Origin: Palsa-1392 sp963819975
GTDB lineage: Bacteria; Verrucomicrobiota; Verrucomicrobiia; Chthoniobacterales; UBA10450
Reading direction: 5' to 3'
Assembly (NCBI GenBank): GCA_963819975.1
Contig: CAWFYE010000004.1
Location: 248,001-312,000, forward strand
Length of the DNA: 64,000 nt
Shown here: piece by piece, positions 32,869 to 42,538 of the stretch
Layout of the letters: every line of letters starts with the position of its first letter
Numbering within the stretch: the stretch's first letter is position 1
Notes under the pieces: model-generated
Database searches by the model: none
Seen by the model: only the letters and a program-made list of their open reading frames with translations
What the model was told of the DNA's origin: nothing
Position numbers and translations under genes: made by a program

Positions 32869-34012
32869 TTAGGAATCGTCGACTGTGATGTCGCCTTTGG
32901 TCGCCTTTTGACCGCGCAATTTCGCCTGGATGAAGAGATCGATGTCGCCATCCATCACCGCCTGCACGTTGCTCGTCTCGGCGCCGGTGCGGTGGTCTTT
33001 CACCATCTGGTAGGGCTGAAAAACATAGGAGCGAATCTGGCTCCCCCACGCCACGTCGCCCTTCTCGCCGTACTGCCGGTCGATCTCGGCGCGCTTTTTA
33101 TCCTGCTCGATCTCGTAGAGTTTCGCCTTCAACATTTTCGTCGCCAGCTCGCGGTTTCGGCCCTGGCTGCGCTCGGCCTGGCAGGCGACGACGATGCCGC
33201 TCGGCTTGTGCACGATCCGCACGGCGGTTTCGACCTTGTTCACGTTCTGGCCGCCCTTGCCGCCGGCGCGAAAGGTGTCGACTTCGATGTCGGCCGGGTT
33301 CACTTCGATCGGCGCGGAGTCGGCAATTTCCGGGACGACGTCAACACTGGCGAAGGAGGTGTGGCGCCGCTTATTCGCGTCGAAGGGCGAGATCCGGACG
33401 AGTCGATGCACGCCGCGCTCGGTATTTAGATAGCCGTAGGCGTATTCGCCGCTGACCAGAAGCGTGACGGATTTGATTCCGACTTCGTCGCCCTGCTGAA
33501 TGTCGATCGTTTGCGCGCTGAACCCGCTCCGCTCGATCCAGCGCTGATACATCCGCAGCAGCATGTCGGCCCAATCGCACGACTCTGTTCCGCCCGCGCC
33601 GGAGTGGATCGTGAGGAACGCATTGGCGGAATCGTTTTCGCCGGAAAGAAATTGCCGGAGCTCAAATTCCTCGAGCTTCTTCACAAGGAGCGCGTGCTCG
33701 GTCGCGATTTCCTTGTCCGCCGCGGCATGCGCCGCCGGGTCGGATTCTTCAGCGGCCAGTTCCTGGAGCGCCTCGAAGTCGTCGAAGGTCCGTTGCAGTT
33801 CCTGCATCGGGTTGATCAAACCGCGCAAACGCGAGACTTCCTCGACATCGCCCTGAGCGCGTTCGCGGTTCGACCAGAAATCCGCGGCCGCCATCCGGGT
33901 TTCGAGTTCGGTCAGGCGGGCTTGCAGCTTTGGCAGGTCAAAGAAACCTCCGCAGTTCGCCGACGCGGGCGCGCAATTCTTCTGCGTTGATCGCTTCTAC
34001 TTCCGTGGCCAT
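32869..34012 (-). CDS. prfB: Peptide chain release factor 2 (programmed +1 frameshift)
   Basis: RF2 releases peptides at UGA and UAA stops. The first 24 codons (34012 to 33941, MATEVEAINAEELRARVGEL onward) end CTT TGA C. Reading continues one base on (DLPKLQARLTELETRM...) to the stop at 32869, about 380 residues in all. SPFDANKRRHTSF (with the SPF tripeptide anticodon) and the catalytic GGQ in RAGGKGGQNVNK are present. The rest reads in one frame from an internal ATG at 33894, which would wrongly omit the start. Confidence 0.95.
33937..33953 (-). promoter_or_regulatory. RF2 programmed frameshift site
   Basis: On the leftward strand the sequence is GCGGAGGTTTCTTTGAC. It has an internal Shine-Dalgarno-like GGAGG, a 3-base gap and the slippery CTT TGA C. 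This is the classic autoregulatory site: low RF2 makes the ribosome pause at UGA and slip +1. Confidence 0.93.
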
Positions 34013-34052
34013 GCCGGTAAGATAATCGGACCCGCTCGCCTGCCAAATTTGA

Positions 34053-34655
34053 TCAGCGCGGCGATTCCACGAAGCGCGCGATCGCTCCCAGGATACGCTG
34101 ATCAACCTCTTCCTGAGTTTCGCCCGCCGCCTTGAGCTGACGCTTGGTCACGCCTAACGAGTGATCGCCCTCTTCCACGATGTGCAATCTGTTCGGCGCG
34201 GTCATCCCGGCCCGCACCTCTTCCAACAGGTCAAGCGGACAAAGCGTGTCCCGCGTTCCCTGGACAAAAAGGATTGGTCTACCTAACAACCGCAAAACCG
34301 CGTCACGCATTTTGCTCCGATCGCCCATCGCACAAAGCGGATAGCCGAGGCAAATCACGCCTTGCACCGTCTCCTCGAGCGCGACGTGGCAACCGATCCG
34401 GCCGCCCATGCTTTTTCCGATCAGGAAAGTCGGGGTGTCGCAGCCAAACTTCTCGCGGCCCTCAGCCAGAGCGGCGCGATGGGCCGCAATCAGTTGCGGC
34501 AGACGGTCAGGACGACCGCGGCCTGCGCGCATGTAGTCGTAATCAAAAGTCTCGACTTCGCCAATTCCCCGGAGCCGCGTTTTCCAGCGCTGCATCCAGG
34601 GATGCGAGGAAGGTGCGCCGGCGCCGGGTGCAAAAAGGAAAATTGGGATTGGCAT
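34053..34655 (-). CDS. Alpha/beta hydrolase (KANL3/TEX30-like)
   Basis: 200 residues. FLFAPGAGAPSSHPWM at the N-terminus, the nucleophile GKSMGGR, Asp in GTRDTLCP and His in GDHSLG form a normal catalytic triad. The APGAGA start and short length match the small hydrolase group related to KANL3/TEX30. Substrate unknown. The motif HSLG uses a TTA codon within the dispersed word (34152). Confidence 0.85.
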   Translation of the reverse strand: MPIPIFLFAPGAGAPSSHPWMQRWKTRLRGIGEVETFDYDYMRAGRGRPDRLPQLIAAHRAALAEGREKFGCDTPTFLIGKSMGGRIGCHVALEETVQGVICLGYPLCAMGDRSKMRDAVLRLLGRPILFVQGTRDTLCPLDLLEEVRAGMTAPNRLHIVEEGDHSLGVTKRQLKAAGETQEEVDQRILGAIARFVESPR

Positions 34656-34697
34656 CCCGGCACTTTACCTTAACGATCTGGTATCTCGAAAGAAACC

Positions 34698-35660
34698 ATG
34701 ACCCCACCACCAGTTCGGCCGATCAAGCTCTCTGAAATTCGCGCCGCACGCGAGCGCATCGCCACGACCATTGTCCGCACTCCACTCGTTAAGCTGGAGC
34801 TCGGTTCGGAGTATCCCGAGATTTGGTTAAAACTCGAAAATTTACAGCCGATCAATGCCTACAAATTGCGCGGAGCCGCCAACGCGGTCGCAATGTTGCC
34901 CGAGGCCGAGCGCGCCCGCGGTGTCTGGACGATCAGCGCGGGCAATGCCGGACAGGGTGTGGCCTACGCGGCACGGAAAGCCGGCGTGCCCTGTAGCGTG
35001 GTAGCGGTCGAGACCGCGCCGACCGCGAAAATCGAGCGGATGCGCGCGCTCGGGGCGAAATTGCTCCTGGTGCCCTACCACGTCGCCTGGAAAGCGCTCG
35101 AAGTCCGCGCCTATCCGGGCGCGGAAGGGACTTTTATTCACCCGTTCGACGATCACGATTTCATCGCCGGGCATGCCACGATGGGGCTCGAGATTTTGGA
35201 AGACGCGCCCGATGCCGCGGCCGTTATCGCGAGCATCGGCGGCGGCGGACTCATCACCGGCGTGGGTAGCGCGCTCAAGGCCTTGCGACCGGAAATCAAA
35301 CTTATTGGGGTAGAACCGGAGACGGCCGCACCAATGGCCCTCTCTCTGGCCGAAGACGCGCCGCAATGTTTCAAGGAATGGAAAGCATCCTTTGTCGACG
35401 GCGCGGGCGGGCAGAGCGTCTTCCCGCGGATGTGGGAACGGATGAAGCCGCTGGTCGATGCTTCGTTAGTCGTTAGTCTGGAAGAGACTCGCAAGGCGAT
35501 GCGGATAATGGCTGATAAAGCGCGGGTGATTGCAGAAGGAGCCGGCGCCATGCCGCTAGCGGCGGCGCTGACCGGTCAGGCAGGCCAGGGCCCGATCGTT
35601 TGCATCGTCTCGGGCGGGAACATCGACCTGAAGAAGTTCAGCGAGCTGATCGATCTGTAG
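34698..35660 (+). CDS. Threonine/serine dehydratase-like PLP enzyme
   Basis: 320 residues, fold type II PLP enzyme. Lys56 in NAYKLRGA binds PLP; the phosphate loop is SIGGGGLITG. The length matches the short catabolic threonine dehydratase/serine racemase group, without the regulatory domain of biosynthetic IlvA. It deaminates L-Thr or L-Ser to a keto acid, or racemises serine. It lies 13 bases before the ornithine-cyclodeaminase-like gene, so the two are probably one operon. Confidence 0.88.
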   Translation: MTPPPVRPIKLSEIRAARERIATTIVRTPLVKLELGSEYPEIWLKLENLQPINAYKLRGAANAVAMLPEAERARGVWTISAGNAGQGVAYAARKAGVPCSVVAVETAPTAKIERMRALGAKLLLVPYHVAWKALEVRAYPGAEGTFIHPFDDHDFIAGHATMGLEILEDAPDAAAVIASIGGGGLITGVGSALKALRPEIKLIGVEPETAAPMALSLAEDAPQCFKEWKASFVDGAGGQSVFPRMWERMKPLVDASLVVSLEETRKAMRIMADKARVIAEGAGAMPLAAALTGQAGQGPIVCIVSGGNIDLKKFSELIDL

Positions 35661-35673
35661 CGACATTCCAGGA

Positions 35674-36561
35674 ATGTTTCTCGACGAGGAAAAAGTGTGT
35701 TCGCTCCTTCGCATGGAGGAGCTGATCCCGGCGATGGCCGGCGCAATGCGCGAACTGTCGGCGGGCAAAGTCGAGCAGCCGGTCCGGCTGGTTTTGCCAA
35801 TTGCCGAGCACGACGGTTTTTTCGGCGTCATGCCCGCTTTTGGTGGCGGCGCCCTCGGGGCCAAATTGGTGACCTTCTACCCTGATAATAAGGGCATCCC
35901 GACGCATCACGCGATAATCCTCCTTTTCCGTCCGGAAACGGGCGAGCCGCTGGTCACGATGGACGGACGACTCATCACCGAGATGCGGACCGCGGCCGTC
36001 TCCGCGGTCGCAACCGATCTCCTCGCCCGGCGCGAACCGGGTGTGCTCGCCATTCTCGGCTCGGGCGTGCAGGCGCAGAGCCATCTGGAAGCGCTTCGGC
36101 TCGTTAGGCAATTTCGCGAGGTGCGGGTTTGGAGTCCGCGACGCGGCGGTGAGTTTGCCAAAAGGTTCGGCGTCACGGCGGCCAGGACCGCCGAAGAAGC
36201 CGTCCGCGACGCGGATGTAATTGTCGTCGCCACCTCGGCGACAAGTCCGGTGTTGCAGGGCACCTGGGTGTCGCCTGGCGCGCACATTAACGCGGTCGGC
36301 GCGACGCGGCCGAACTGGCGCGAACTGGACGACCACCTTCTCGTTAGGGCGAAACTCTATGTCGAATCGCGGGAAGCAGCCGGAAAGGAATCCGGCGACG
36401 TCATCGCAGCGGGAACGATCTTCGCCGAGCTCGGCGAGGTCATCGCAGGATCGAAAGCCGGTCGTGAATCAGCCGACGAAATCACCCTCTACAAGTCGGT
36501 CGGCGTCGCGATCGAGGATGTAACAACGGCGGCCCTGGTTTACGAGCGAGCGCTAGCCTAA
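35674..36561 (+). CDS. Ornithine cyclodeaminase/mu-crystallin family protein
   Basis: 295 residues. The Rossmann fold shows LAILGSGVQAQSHLEAL, and MDGRLITEMRTAAVSAVATDLLAR and INAVGATRPNWREL are family blocks. Members include ornithine cyclodeaminase, alanine dehydrogenase and ketimine reductase. Next to a threonine-dehydratase-like enzyme, a role in reducing an imine or keto acid is plausible. The TAA stop lies inside a copy of the dispersed word (36556-36563). Confidence 0.88.
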   Translation: MFLDEEKVCSLLRMEELIPAMAGAMRELSAGKVEQPVRLVLPIAEHDGFFGVMPAFGGGALGAKLVTFYPDNKGIPTHHAIILLFRPETGEPLVTMDGRLITEMRTAAVSAVATDLLARREPGVLAILGSGVQAQSHLEALRLVRQFREVRVWSPRRGGEFAKRFGVTAARTAEEAVRDADVIVVATSATSPVLQGTWVSPGAHINAVGATRPNWRELDDHLLVRAKLYVESREAAGKESGDVIAAGTIFAELGEVIAGSKAGRESADEITLYKSVGVAIEDVTTAALVYERALA

Positions 36562-36568
36562 CGAGCCG

Positions 36569-37102
36569 CTAGGGCTTGACCGTCACCGGTGTTCCGACGC
36601 GCGCGGCCTGGTAAAACTGCCGCGCTTTCCAGTAGGGTAGCCGGATACAGCCGTGCGAGGCGGGCTCGCCCGGAAGATAGCCCTGATGCAATCCGTAGCC
36701 CGGCGAAAATTCGAGAAAGAAAGGCATCGGGGCGCCCTCGTAATGCGTGCCCGGCGGTTTGCGCACCTTCCGGGTATCGACATTAGCCACCACCACATGG
36801 CCCGAGGCGGAGACGTAGTCGCCATAAAGGCTGGAGGTATGATCGATGTCTTTGCGAATGACTCGGAATCGGCCGATCGGCGTGCGATGTCCTTCGCGGC
36901 CGCTCGAGATACGCGACGTCGCAACGAGGGCTTTGCCCCGATAGAGATAGGCTTCCTGGGCGCGCAAACTGATCACGATGGAGGGGCGCCCCGTTTCCCG
37001 GACCGGGATGTTCGCCTCGACCATTTCGGTCACGGTAGTGCAGCCGCTCAACAATGTGAGCGAGAGGTAAAGCGCGCAAAATTGTGAGAGTTGATTTCTC
37101 AT
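36569..37102 (-). CDS. L,D-transpeptidase lipoprotein (YkuD domain)
   Basis: 177 residues. The signal peptide ends in the lipobox LLSGC (Cys21), so it is likely a lipoprotein. The YkuD catalytic motif is SHGCIRL, with Cys152 as nucleophile and the upstream His in GLHQGY. It would make 3-3 cross-links in peptidoglycan or attach a protein to it. It is convergent with the preceding gene, with 7 bases between stops. Confidence 0.93.
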   Translation of the reverse strand: MRNQLSQFCALYLSLTLLSGCTTVTEMVEANIPVRETGRPSIVISLRAQEAYLYRGKALVATSRISSGREGHRTPIGRFRVIRKDIDHTSSLYGDYVSASGHVVVANVDTRKVRKPPGTHYEGAPMPFFLEFSPGYGLHQGYLPGEPASHGCIRLPYWKARQFYQAARVGTPVTVKP

Positions 37103-37273
37103 CGCCTCAAATCCAATGACCGCAAAGTCGAAGATTGTTCCGCCTTCGCAATCCAGTTTTGACCGCCGATTCGTCGAGGCTGGCTCGCTCCAATCGGGCC
37201 CGCAACTTTTTCTTGAATCGCGCTGGCCGGCTGTTCAGCCTCGAAGGACAAGATCCGCGCCGCCGACGGAGAG

Positions 37274-38308
37274 ATGCTAATGGCCCACGATGTTTTCGTT
37301 AGTTACTCGGTAAAAGACAAAGTAGTCGCCGACGCGATCGTGGCCCGGCTCGAGGCCGACTCGATCCGGTGCTGGGTCGCGCCGCGCGATGTCGTGCCGG
37401 GTGCCGATTGGGGCGAGTCGATCATCAACGCGATCGAGTCGAGCCGGATCATGGTGCTGATCTTCACCGCGAGCGCGAACGCCTCGCCGCAAATCAAGCG
37501 CGAAGTCGAACGGGCGGTCGACAAAGACGTCTATACGATTCCGATTCGAATCGAGAACATCGAGCCGACCAAATCGCTCGAATACTTTATCTCGACTTCG
37601 CAATGGATGGACGCGTTTCCGCCACCGATGGAGCCGCATCTCGATTTCATGGCGAAAACGGTTAAGGCGATCCTGGCCGGGCGTCCGCCGCCTCTGCCTC
37701 CGCCACCACCTCCTCCTCCGACGCCACCACCCGGGCGGGGCCAGCCGATCCTCTGGATCGCGGCCGCGGCTTTTCTCGTCCTTGCTCTGGGCGGCTGGTT
37801 TTATTTTACCAAACGCCAAACGCCCGCTGTCGTCCTGGAGCCTTCACCGGGACCGCTGACCACGGCAACGATCGCGGCCCCAACCGCGGCGCCGACAACG
37901 GCACCGATTTATTATCCGACGGAAGAACCGCGCGCCAGCGCCACGGCCACGCCAAGCGCGGCCGAACGCCCCGCCATCCCGCAGATCGCCGGCCATTGGC
38001 ATGAAAGTGAAGACTTGGATAGCCATGCTGACATCATGCAGACGGGGAATAGCTTTTCGTTCGTGCGCTGGGGGACACTGCCCAATGGGACTCGGTTTAA
38101 GGGCAGCGGCACCGGCGAACTTTTCGGCCTGCAGTTTAAGAGCCGGTACCAAGCTTCTTATTTTTCGCCGCCCTGGTTTCAAACGTCCGCCCAATCCTCC
38201 GGCGAGTGCATAGGCTCCGTCTCGGCCGACGGGAAGCAAATGACGTTGAAATGCAACGATTCGATCTTCGGCTACTCCACGGGCACGGCGTACCGTGCGG
38301 AGGATTAG
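37274..38308 (+). CDS. TIR-domain membrane protein with extracytoplasmic C-terminus
   Basis: 344 residues. An N-terminal TIR_2 domain (residues about 4-130) has HDVFVSYSVKDK, WVAPRDVVPGADW and REVERAVDKD, where the first Glu fits the NADase position. A polyproline linker follows (residues about 136-155), then one membrane segment (PILWIAAAAFLVLALGGWFYF), a Thr/Ala/Pro-rich stretch and a C-terminal beta-rich domain with paired Cys (GECIGS, LKCND). TIR proteins cleave NAD or act as adaptors. Partner unknown. ATG at 37280 is an alternative start. Confidence 0.88.
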   Translation: MLMAHDVFVSYSVKDKVVADAIVARLEADSIRCWVAPRDVVPGADWGESIINAIESSRIMVLIFTASANASPQIKREVERAVDKDVYTIPIRIENIEPTKSLEYFISTSQWMDAFPPPMEPHLDFMAKTVKAILAGRPPPLPPPPPPPPTPPPGRGQPILWIAAAAFLVLALGGWFYFTKRQTPAVVLEPSPGPLTTATIAAPTAAPTTAPIYYPTEEPRASATATPSAAERPAIPQIAGHWHESEDLDSHADIMQTGNSFSFVRWGTLPNGTRFKGSGTGELFGLQFKSRYQASYFSPPWFQTSAQSSGECIGSVSADGKQMTLKCNDSIFGYSTGTAYRAED

Positions 38309-38331
38309 AACACGAGCGATCGCAACAAGAA

Positions 38332-39419
38332 GTGAGCGAGATCTTCATCAGCTCGCGCGCGAAGATCGCGAGAGGGCGCAGGCGCTCGCGGCCGTTTTCC
38401 AGAAACAAGGCTGGTCGGTCTGGTGGGACCGGAGCATTCCCCGGGCCGCTCGTTCGACCAGGTGATCGAAGAAGCGCTGGCCGCGGCGCGGTGCGTGGTC
38501 GTGATTTGGTCAAAAGCCTTCCGCCACTTCCGATTGGGTGAAAACCGAGGCGGCCGAAGGACTCGCGCGCAAGATTCTCGTCCCGGTGCGGACCGAAGAA
38601 ATTAATCTCCCGCTCGAATTCCGCGGACTCCCAGTGCGTGAGGTCGGAAAGGCGACGCGTGCGACCCGGAACTGGGCGAATTCCTGGCCGCGGTTTCCGC
38701 GCTGATCGAGAGCGAAGTCCGCCCGTCGCCGTCACGGCACGGCACGGCACCCGGATCAAGCCGGCTTATCTGGCGCTCGCCGCCCTCGTGTTCCTTGCCG
38801 TCGCATGGTCCATCTACAATTTCAAAAATGCGCGCGACCGCGCAAAAACCATCGCAGCTCCGGGGGACGAGGTCACTCCGACCGTGCCCTCGTCGACCGC
38901 CGGCGCGGAAAAGAAGCCCGTCGCCGACCTCATGCGCACGTACGAGCTGGGCTCGAGTTTTGGCAACAAAAAGAGGAATGCCCGATGTTCATAGTCGACT
39001 CGGACACCTCAAAGTCCCGAGTCGTACTCAAACCCGAACCGTTCGAGATTCGCTCTCCGCGTTTCAAGGAAGCGATCCAGATTTGCGCCTGGTCGGACGC
39101 GTCCATCTTTGACGAAATCGCCCTGGGGGGAAAATTAACAGACGTCCGCTATTTCACTCTCGGCACCGGAATGGCGGACTCGTTCTTTGGCACGCCGCGC
39201 CTGCGTTTGGAAAATCAGGCGAACAACTTTTTCGTCGATTCCCGACGCCGCACCATCTCCGAACAGCAGGACTCGATCTTCATTTCGAGCCTGACCCGCA
39301 ATCAGAAACCTCTGACCTCGTGGCCGACGACTTATCTCGTGGTTTTCGTCGATTTGGACCACGACGAGAAAGTCAACGCCGACGAGTTCGAACGCATCGA
39401 GCTGGATTCTTTACTCTAG
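38332..39419 (+). pseudogene. Second TIR-domain gene, broken by frameshifts
   Basis: The three frames together give one TIR membrane protein. Starting at GTG 38332, SEIFIS and later FQKQGWSVWWDRSIP, FDQVIEEALAAARCVVVIW, SDWVKTEAAEGLARKILV and DPELGEFLAAVSALI appear in changing frames. A membrane segment (AYLALAALVFLAVAWSIYNF) and a C-terminal domain of about 145 residues (from EECPMFIVDS) follow. At least five indels are needed, for example a lost base after 38351 and an extra C near 38523. It is unlikely to be functional. Its stop overlaps the next gene by 4 bases. Confidence 0.8.
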
Positions 39420-42268
39420 TGAAGATTGTAAACCTCGATCAGGCCAACCCCGCTGGTCCCGCCGCGGCCGCTTTCGATGGCGGTGTAGGCACCGGGTGCG
39501 AGCGTCGTTAGGATTGCCGCCTCGCCGTCGTTAGGGGGCGCGATTCCGGTTGCTGCAATCTCCGCTTCTTGTTCGCTCTTCCAGCTATCGTTCGTCGCCA
39601 TCAAGACGCCATTGTGATCGTGTAACTCCAGGACGGGATCGCCCAGCGAACCCGAAACTCCGGCCTCGCCTAACGACGGCCCGAGCGCCCGGATCAGCAC
39701 TTCCCCGCTTCCGCCCGTGCCGCTGGCGGCAATGAAGCCGGCAATCATCACGTTGGGCCCGCTCTCGACGAACCCGCGCGTGCTGATGTTTCCCAACTCC
39801 GGACCGGTTTCGGAATCCAGGTCGTAAATCTCGATCAGACCAACCCCGGTTGCGCGCCCTTTTCCCTGTTCGAGCACGGTGTAAGCACCCGCGCTGAGCG
39901 TGGCGATAATGACTGACTCGGTCGAGTTGCCTGGGGCAAGCCCAACAGCTTCGATTTCGCCTTGCTGGGTCTCCGCCCAGTTGTCGTTGCTGGCGAGCAG
40001 CGCGTTGTTCGCGCCGCCGTGTAATTCGAGAGTCGGATCGGCCAGCAGACCGTCGACGCCCGCGCCGGCGAGCGACGGGCCGAGGCCGCGAATAAGCAGC
40101 GTCTTTGTTCCCGTTCCGGAAATGATGAAGCCGCCCGCCGCGATCTTCTCGCCCGTCTGAACATTGAGGCGGGTTGAGATGTTGGCCAGGCGCGGGGTTC
40201 GCTGGACCGCGATGAAAGCTGGGCCGAAGCCGGTCGAGGCCACGGCATCTTCGGTCGCATCCGCGGAGAATTTATCGACCGTGGCGCGGAGCGCGTTCAC
40301 GACGTGCAAATGATACTGGCTGTCGAAGGCCAGACCGAGCGGGCCGTTCAGGCCAAGCGGGTTGAGAACGCCGCCGTATCCCGGTTCATCACTCGGCAAC
40401 GTCGCGCTTTCCGGAATGGCGACGGCGCCCTCGGGCGTTCGATTGGTCGTGAAGAAGCAGCCGGTCGTGTTCCGGCTCAGATACGGAAGGCCGGCATCGA
40501 TGCTATTCTGCGAGACAGAGATGTTCTGCACGCTCGCCGTGTCGAGGAAGATGCTGTAATCGGCATTGTTGCCCGGGGCCCGGCGAATCCTGTTGCCGAG
40601 AACCGTGGAATTCTTAATCGCGGAGGCAAAGCCGACCCCGCTGGCCGAGAAAATCGTATTGCCGATGATGGAAATATTTTCGCAAGGAGTGTTGCCGACG
40701 CCGGAATTAAAAAGAATGCCATTACTGTCGGGATAAAGAGCTTTGATGGTGTTGCCGACGACGGTGATATTCCGGGAGACGAAGGTGTCGAGGAACATCC
40801 CGTGGTGGTATCCGATAAAGGTGGAGCCAGTCACGATCCCGCTCTCGTACCCGGCCGGCATGCCGCCGGCGTTGCCCGCTTCGGGAAGGTCAAAGGTGCA
40901 ATTAATGATGCGACCGTTCCTGGCGTAGACCGGCGTCGGGTCGTTGCCCATCGCGGCGAGATTGATCATCGCCATGCCGGTCAGGTGGGTGCTGTAAATG
41001 CCGGTCGCGCCGTTCGAAACCTCGACGTTCTCGTAGAGCGCGTTGTCGGGCAGGTGCTGGTCGTTGACTCCGCCGGAGGTGAGAATGGCGAAGCACTCGT
41101 TATCCTGCCATCCGCAACCGGTCACGCTGACGTTACGAATTGTGGCATTTTCGCCGTAGAGGTTGATCCCCTGAAAATTTCCATGCGGCCGGGAATTATC
41201 GCCGCCCGGCCCGCTTCGGAACCAGGCGCAATCGGCGGTCAAATCCTCGACTGATTGGTTAGCATAATTCAGCCCCCAGCCGTTCCCGAAAAGCGCGCCA
41301 TTGCTGCCAGCATTTATGCCGCCTACTCCGACAACTTGTTGGACGATGGTCAGGGAGCGCCCGGCGCCTTTGATGTGCCAACCGGTTAGCAAGGCCCAGT
41401 CATAATCCCACGCCCCTTTCATCTGAAATGTGCCGGGACCGATGTGGAAAGTAATATTAACCGCGCCGGCCTCGTAGTAAGACTTGAAAATTGCGTCAAG
41501 CTTCGGCTGGGTCGAGCCATCGAACGGCTCTCGCAGAGAGCCGTCACCCGGGAGACCGTCGGTGCGGTAAGCGATATGCACCTGAGTAGAATTGTCCTGT
41601 AACGGGCCGGCGGACGCTTCCCCAGAGACTGCAGCAGCGGGCCCAAGATCGACACCGGTGGGCGAGAACATCTCCACGGTGTTGGAGGCGTTGTTCGCGA
41701 CATAAAGCACGTCCGACGAATCGAACGCCAGACCTTGGGGCTGATTCAAAGTCGGACTGGCAATGCTGGGTAACGCCGCTCCGGCGGCGGTGAAGCGCTG
41801 GATGGAATCTGCCAGGCTCGCGACGTGCAGAGTGCCCGCGGAATCGAAGGCCAGACCAGTCGGTTGCATGACGTCCGCGAAAACTCCCAGGTCGGTCCCG
41901 TCCGGTGCAAATCGCTGCACGTTATTGCCGGCAAAGTTGGCCACGTAAAGCCGGCCCTCCCGATCAAAAGCCAATCCCATCGGATTGGTCAGGGTATTCC
42001 TGGCAAAGACTCCCAGATCGGCGCCTTCGGGCGAAAACTTTTTGATCGTGTTATCCGTGGTCGCGACATAGACGTTCCCGCTCGCGTCGAGGGCGATGCC
42101 AGTCGGGCCGTTGACAAAGGACTTGGTAAAGAGCGCGCCGTTCCCATTCTTGTCGTAACGCGTAATGGTGTTGATCCCAAAGTTGGTCACGAAGAACGAA
42201 TCCGCGCGCACCTCGATGCGGGAGAGGAGGACAAGCGCAACGATCATTAGGGCAAGCTTTGATTTCAT
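39416..42268 (-). CDS. Secreted NHL-propeller/beta-helix mosaic protein
   Basis: 950 residues. A signal peptide (LALMIVALVLLSRIEVRA) is followed by NHL-type propeller repeats (residues about 22-230, GPTGIALDASGNVYVA style). A right-handed beta-helix of pectate-lyase kind comes next (residues about 250-620, with GINLYGENATIRNVSVTGC and ENISIIGNTIFS). One more NHL-like strand set follows (LGLAFDSQYHLHVV). The C-terminus has two related modules of about 125 residues, each with NISTR, GPSL, DPxLELH and YTAIE/YTVLE. Probably extracellular and carbohydrate-binding; no catalytic residues identified. Confidence 0.88.
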   Translation of the reverse strand: MKSKLALMIVALVLLSRIEVRADSFFVTNFGINTITRYDKNGNGALFTKSFVNGPTGIALDASGNVYVATTDNTIKKFSPEGADLGVFARNTLTNPMGLAFDREGRLYVANFAGNNVQRFAPDGTDLGVFADVMQPTGLAFDSAGTLHVASLADSIQRFTAAGAALPSIASPTLNQPQGLAFDSSDVLYVANNASNTVEMFSPTGVDLGPAAAVSGEASAGPLQDNSTQVHIAYRTDGLPGDGSLREPFDGSTQPKLDAIFKSYYEAGAVNITFHIGPGTFQMKGAWDYDWALLTGWHIKGAGRSLTIVQQVVGVGGINAGSNGALFGNGWGLNYANQSVEDLTADCAWFRSGPGGDNSRPHGNFQGINLYGENATIRNVSVTGCGWQDNECFAILTSGGVNDQHLPDNALYENVEVSNGATGIYSTHLTGMAMINLAAMGNDPTPVYARNGRIINCTFDLPEAGNAGGMPAGYESGIVTGSTFIGYHHGMFLDTFVSRNITVVGNTIKALYPDSNGILFNSGVGNTPCENISIIGNTIFSASGVGFASAIKNSTVLGNRIRRAPGNNADYSIFLDTASVQNISVSQNSIDAGLPYLSRNTTGCFFTTNRTPEGAVAIPESATLPSDEPGYGGVLNPLGLNGPLGLAFDSQYHLHVVNALRATVDKFSADATEDAVASTGFGPAFIAVQRTPRLANISTRLNVQTGEKIAAGGFIISGTGTKTLLIRGLGPSLAGAGVDGLLADPTLELHGGANNALLASNDNWAETQQGEIEAVGLAPGNSTESVIIATLSAGAYTVLEQGKGRATGVGLIEIYDLDSETGPELGNISTRGFVESGPNVMIAGFIAASGTGGSGEVLIRALGPSLGEAGVSGSLGDPVLELHDHNGVLMATNDSWKSEQEAEIAATGIAPPNDGEAAILTTLAPGAYTAIESGRGGTSGVGLIEVYNLH

Positions 42269-42384
42269 CAGGAGAATGCGGGCGGTAACCCTTCGCCATC
42301 AGATCAAAGCAGGACGCAGGCCGAGTTTACGGAAATTATAGAAATTACAGAGGGCTGAATTCGACCCGCTGGCCAACGAGGAGG

Positions 42385-42457
<73 letters not shown>

Positions 42458-42538
42458 GTAACCCCGGCAAAATACAGACGAATTGTCCGCGGCCGGGTGG
42501 TCACTATGCCGGATTCTTTTTCGCGGGCAAGGGGCTTC

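Noticed and set aside
34698..35660. Biosynthetic IlvA (threonine dehydratase with ACT domain)
   Set aside because: The protein ends at about 320 residues and lacks the regulatory domain.
37274..39419. A full anti-phage defence island
   Set aside because: Only two TIR genes are seen, one broken, with no effector partner, nuclease or restriction gene nearby.
40304..41254. A 316-residue rightward frame inside the mosaic secreted gene
   Set aside because: It is antisense to a long gene with clear repeats; the composition is shadow-like.
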